Of a DNA stretch of 23,388 nt, positions 22,385-23,388 are shown one piece after another. The stretch's first letter is position 1. Every line of letters begins with the position of its first letter. The notes beneath the pieces are model-generated. The model was not told the origin of the DNA and made no database searches. It saw only the letters and a list, made by a program, of their open reading frames with translations. A program made the translations under genes and the position numbers. This DNA is from Chitinophagaceae bacterium (lineage in GTDB: Bacteria; Bacteroidota; Bacteroidia; Chitinophagales; Chitinophagaceae): the NCBI GenBank assembly GCA_019454915.1, contig JACFNM010000018.1, positions 1 through 23,388 of the forward strand, read 5' to 3'.

Positions 22385-23388
22385 ATGAAAACGTCTATTC
22401 TCAGCTTAGTGATTGCTGTCCTGCTTTCTTCTGTGTCAGCTCAACAGCAGGTTACCATCATTCCGACTCCATCCAAGATGCAGGTGAAATCCGGGGTTTT
22501 TAAATTAACCAATGGTACCGTCATTGTTACATCGGGTGACTTGGCACATGAGGCTGAAATGCTGAACTATTACCTGAATCAACTCTATGGATTCCGGTTG
22601 GATGTAAAAAGTAAATCGGCGGGAAAATCAAACATCATCCTAACAAAAAAAACGGGAAGCGGAAATCCGGAAGCGTATATCCTGAATATGAATGCAAAAG
22701 CAGCTACCATTCAGGCGACTGATGTCAGAGGACTATTTATGGGGATTCAGTCTTTTCTTCAGTTGATACCTCCTCAAAAAGTAAGCAGTCGCCATGATTT
22801 CAGTATCAGTATTCCTCAGGTAACCATCGTTGATGAACCGGCGTTTGGATACAGAGGAATGCACCTGGACGTATGCCGCCATATTTTTGATATAGCGTTT
22901 ATAAAAAAGTATATTGACTATATCGCCATGCAGAAGTTCAATACTTTTCACTGGCACCTGACCGATGATCAGGGTTGGAGAATTGAAATCAAAAAATATC
23001 CCGAACTGACAAAGGTGGGTGCGTGGCGCAATGGCACCACCATTGGCCGGTATCCGGGTACAGGTAATGACGGTATCCGTTATGGCGGATATTATACGCA
23101 GGAACAAATTAAGGAAATAGTCAAATATGCAGCAGACCGGCACATCACGGTTATTCCGGAGATTGAAATGCCGGGACATGCGTCTGCAGCTATTGCAGCT
23201 TATCCGGAGCTGAGTTGTTTCCCCAATGAATCAACCAGGGCGCCGAAAAATATTGCCTGGTCAGGAGACACAATAGGAAAGTTTGTACAACAAACCTGGG
23301 GTGTTTTTCCCGATATATTTTGTCCGACAGAGAATACCTTTAGCTTTCTGGAAAATGTACTCGATGAAGTGATGCAACTCTTTCCTTC
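22385..23388 (+). CDS. Beta-N-acetylhexosaminidase, GH20 (partial, cut by window end)
   Basis: The gene starts at ATG 22385 and runs open to the window edge (334 codons seen), so it is truncated by the window and not by mutation. The leader is MKTSILSLVIAVLLSSVSAQ. The N-terminal GH20b domain (about 21-150) starts VTIIPTPSKMQVKSG. The barrel starts at FGYRGMHLDVCRHIF, with KFNTFHWHLTDDQGWRIEI, the VIPEIEMPGHASA motif and VLDEVMQLFP at the very end. The HxGGDE catalytic Asp-Glu pair should follow just past the window end, so catalytic competence cannot be judged. It removes terminal GlcNAc (or GalNAc) from chito-oligosaccharides and glycans, retaining by substrate assistance. It is the third plus-strand glycosidase in the run, with a promoter-like box upstream. 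Confidence 0.93.
   Translation, partial: MKTSILSLVIAVLLSSVSAQQQVTIIPTPSKMQVKSGVFKLTNGTVIVTSGDLAHEAEMLNYYLNQLYGFRLDVKSKSAGKSNIILTKKTGSGNPEAYILNMNAKAATIQATDVRGLFMGIQSFLQLIPPQKVSSRHDFSISIPQVTIVDEPAFGYRGMHLDVCRHIFDIAFIKKYIDYIAMQKFNTFHWHLTDDQGWRIEIKKYPELTKVGAWRNGTTIGRYPGTGNDGIRYGGYYTQEQIKEIVKYAADRHITVIPEIEMPGHASAAIAAYPELSCFPNESTRAPKNIAWSGDTIGKFVQQTWGVFPDIFCPTENTFSFLENVLDEVMQLFP

Noticed and set aside
22733..23179. 148-codon minus-strand frame inside the GH20 gene
   Set aside because: It lies wholly opposite a well-supported GH20 coding region and has no domain of its own.

Overview
The window looks like chromosomal DNA of a Bacteroidota bacterium, probably of the Chitinophagaceae type. The signs are moderate GC, weak Shine-Dalgarno signals, perfect TAnnTTTG -7 promoter boxes upstream of two genes, several secreted sugar-active enzymes including chitin degraders, and intergenic spacers full of low-complexity 'TTTCCACATTTTCAAA' text with small palindromes. 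No rRNA, tRNA, CRISPR array, intact insertion sequence or phage gene is visible. The assignment rests on sequence style and gene families, not on a marker gene.

Layout. (1) 1-628 holds no convincing gene, but has a perfect 16-bp inverted repeat flanked by 12-bp direct repeats. (2) 629-5703, all on the minus strand, is a probable five-gene operon read from right to left: a GMC flavoprotein dehydrogenase with a Cys-rich iron-sulphur-like motif, a gluconate-2-dehydrogenase subunit-3-like partner with a twin-arginine leader, a BamE/SmpA-like lipoprotein, a secreted esterase, and an ApbE flavin transferase. (3) 5862-7340 on the plus strand is a gluconokinase-type FGGY sugar kinase, divergent from that operon. 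(4) 7547-8701 is a cysteine desulfurase between two repeat-rich spacers. (5) 9054-11687 on the minus strand is a compact three-gene unit: a 3-hexulose-6-phosphate synthase / 3-keto-L-gulonate-6-phosphate decarboxylase (HUMPS) family enzyme, a medium-chain alcohol dehydrogenase without structural-zinc cysteines, and an SDR dehydrogenase. (6) 11821-13081 carries overlapping yggS (PLP homeostasis) and an O6-alkylguanine repair gene. (7) 13199-15320 on the plus strand has a Tat-exported Gfo/Idh/MocA oxidoreductase followed by a DtxR/MntR metalloregulator. (8) 15407-16012 is a MiaE-like tRNA hydroxylase. (9) 16141-23388 is a glycan-degradation block: a GH18 chitinase (minus), then a three-domain GH9 enzyme, a putative TIM-barrel glycosidase of the DUF6259 type, and a GH20 beta-N-acetylhexosaminidase cut off by the window end (all plus).

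How the genes may work together. The glycan block looks made for chitin-like or beta-linked amino-sugar polymers: GH18 cuts the chain, GH20 and perhaps GH9 trim it, and the DUF6259-type protein has an unknown bond specificity. The dehydrogenase genes in regions 2, 3 and 5 could form a sugar-oxidation route: periplasmic oxidation by the GMC pair, cytoplasmic oxidation by SDR/ADH, phosphorylation by the FGGY kinase, and decarboxylation or aldol cleavage by the HUMPS enzyme. That route is an inference from co-location. No transporter, cytochrome c subunit, 6-phospho-3-hexuloisomerase or SusC/SusD pair lies in the window.
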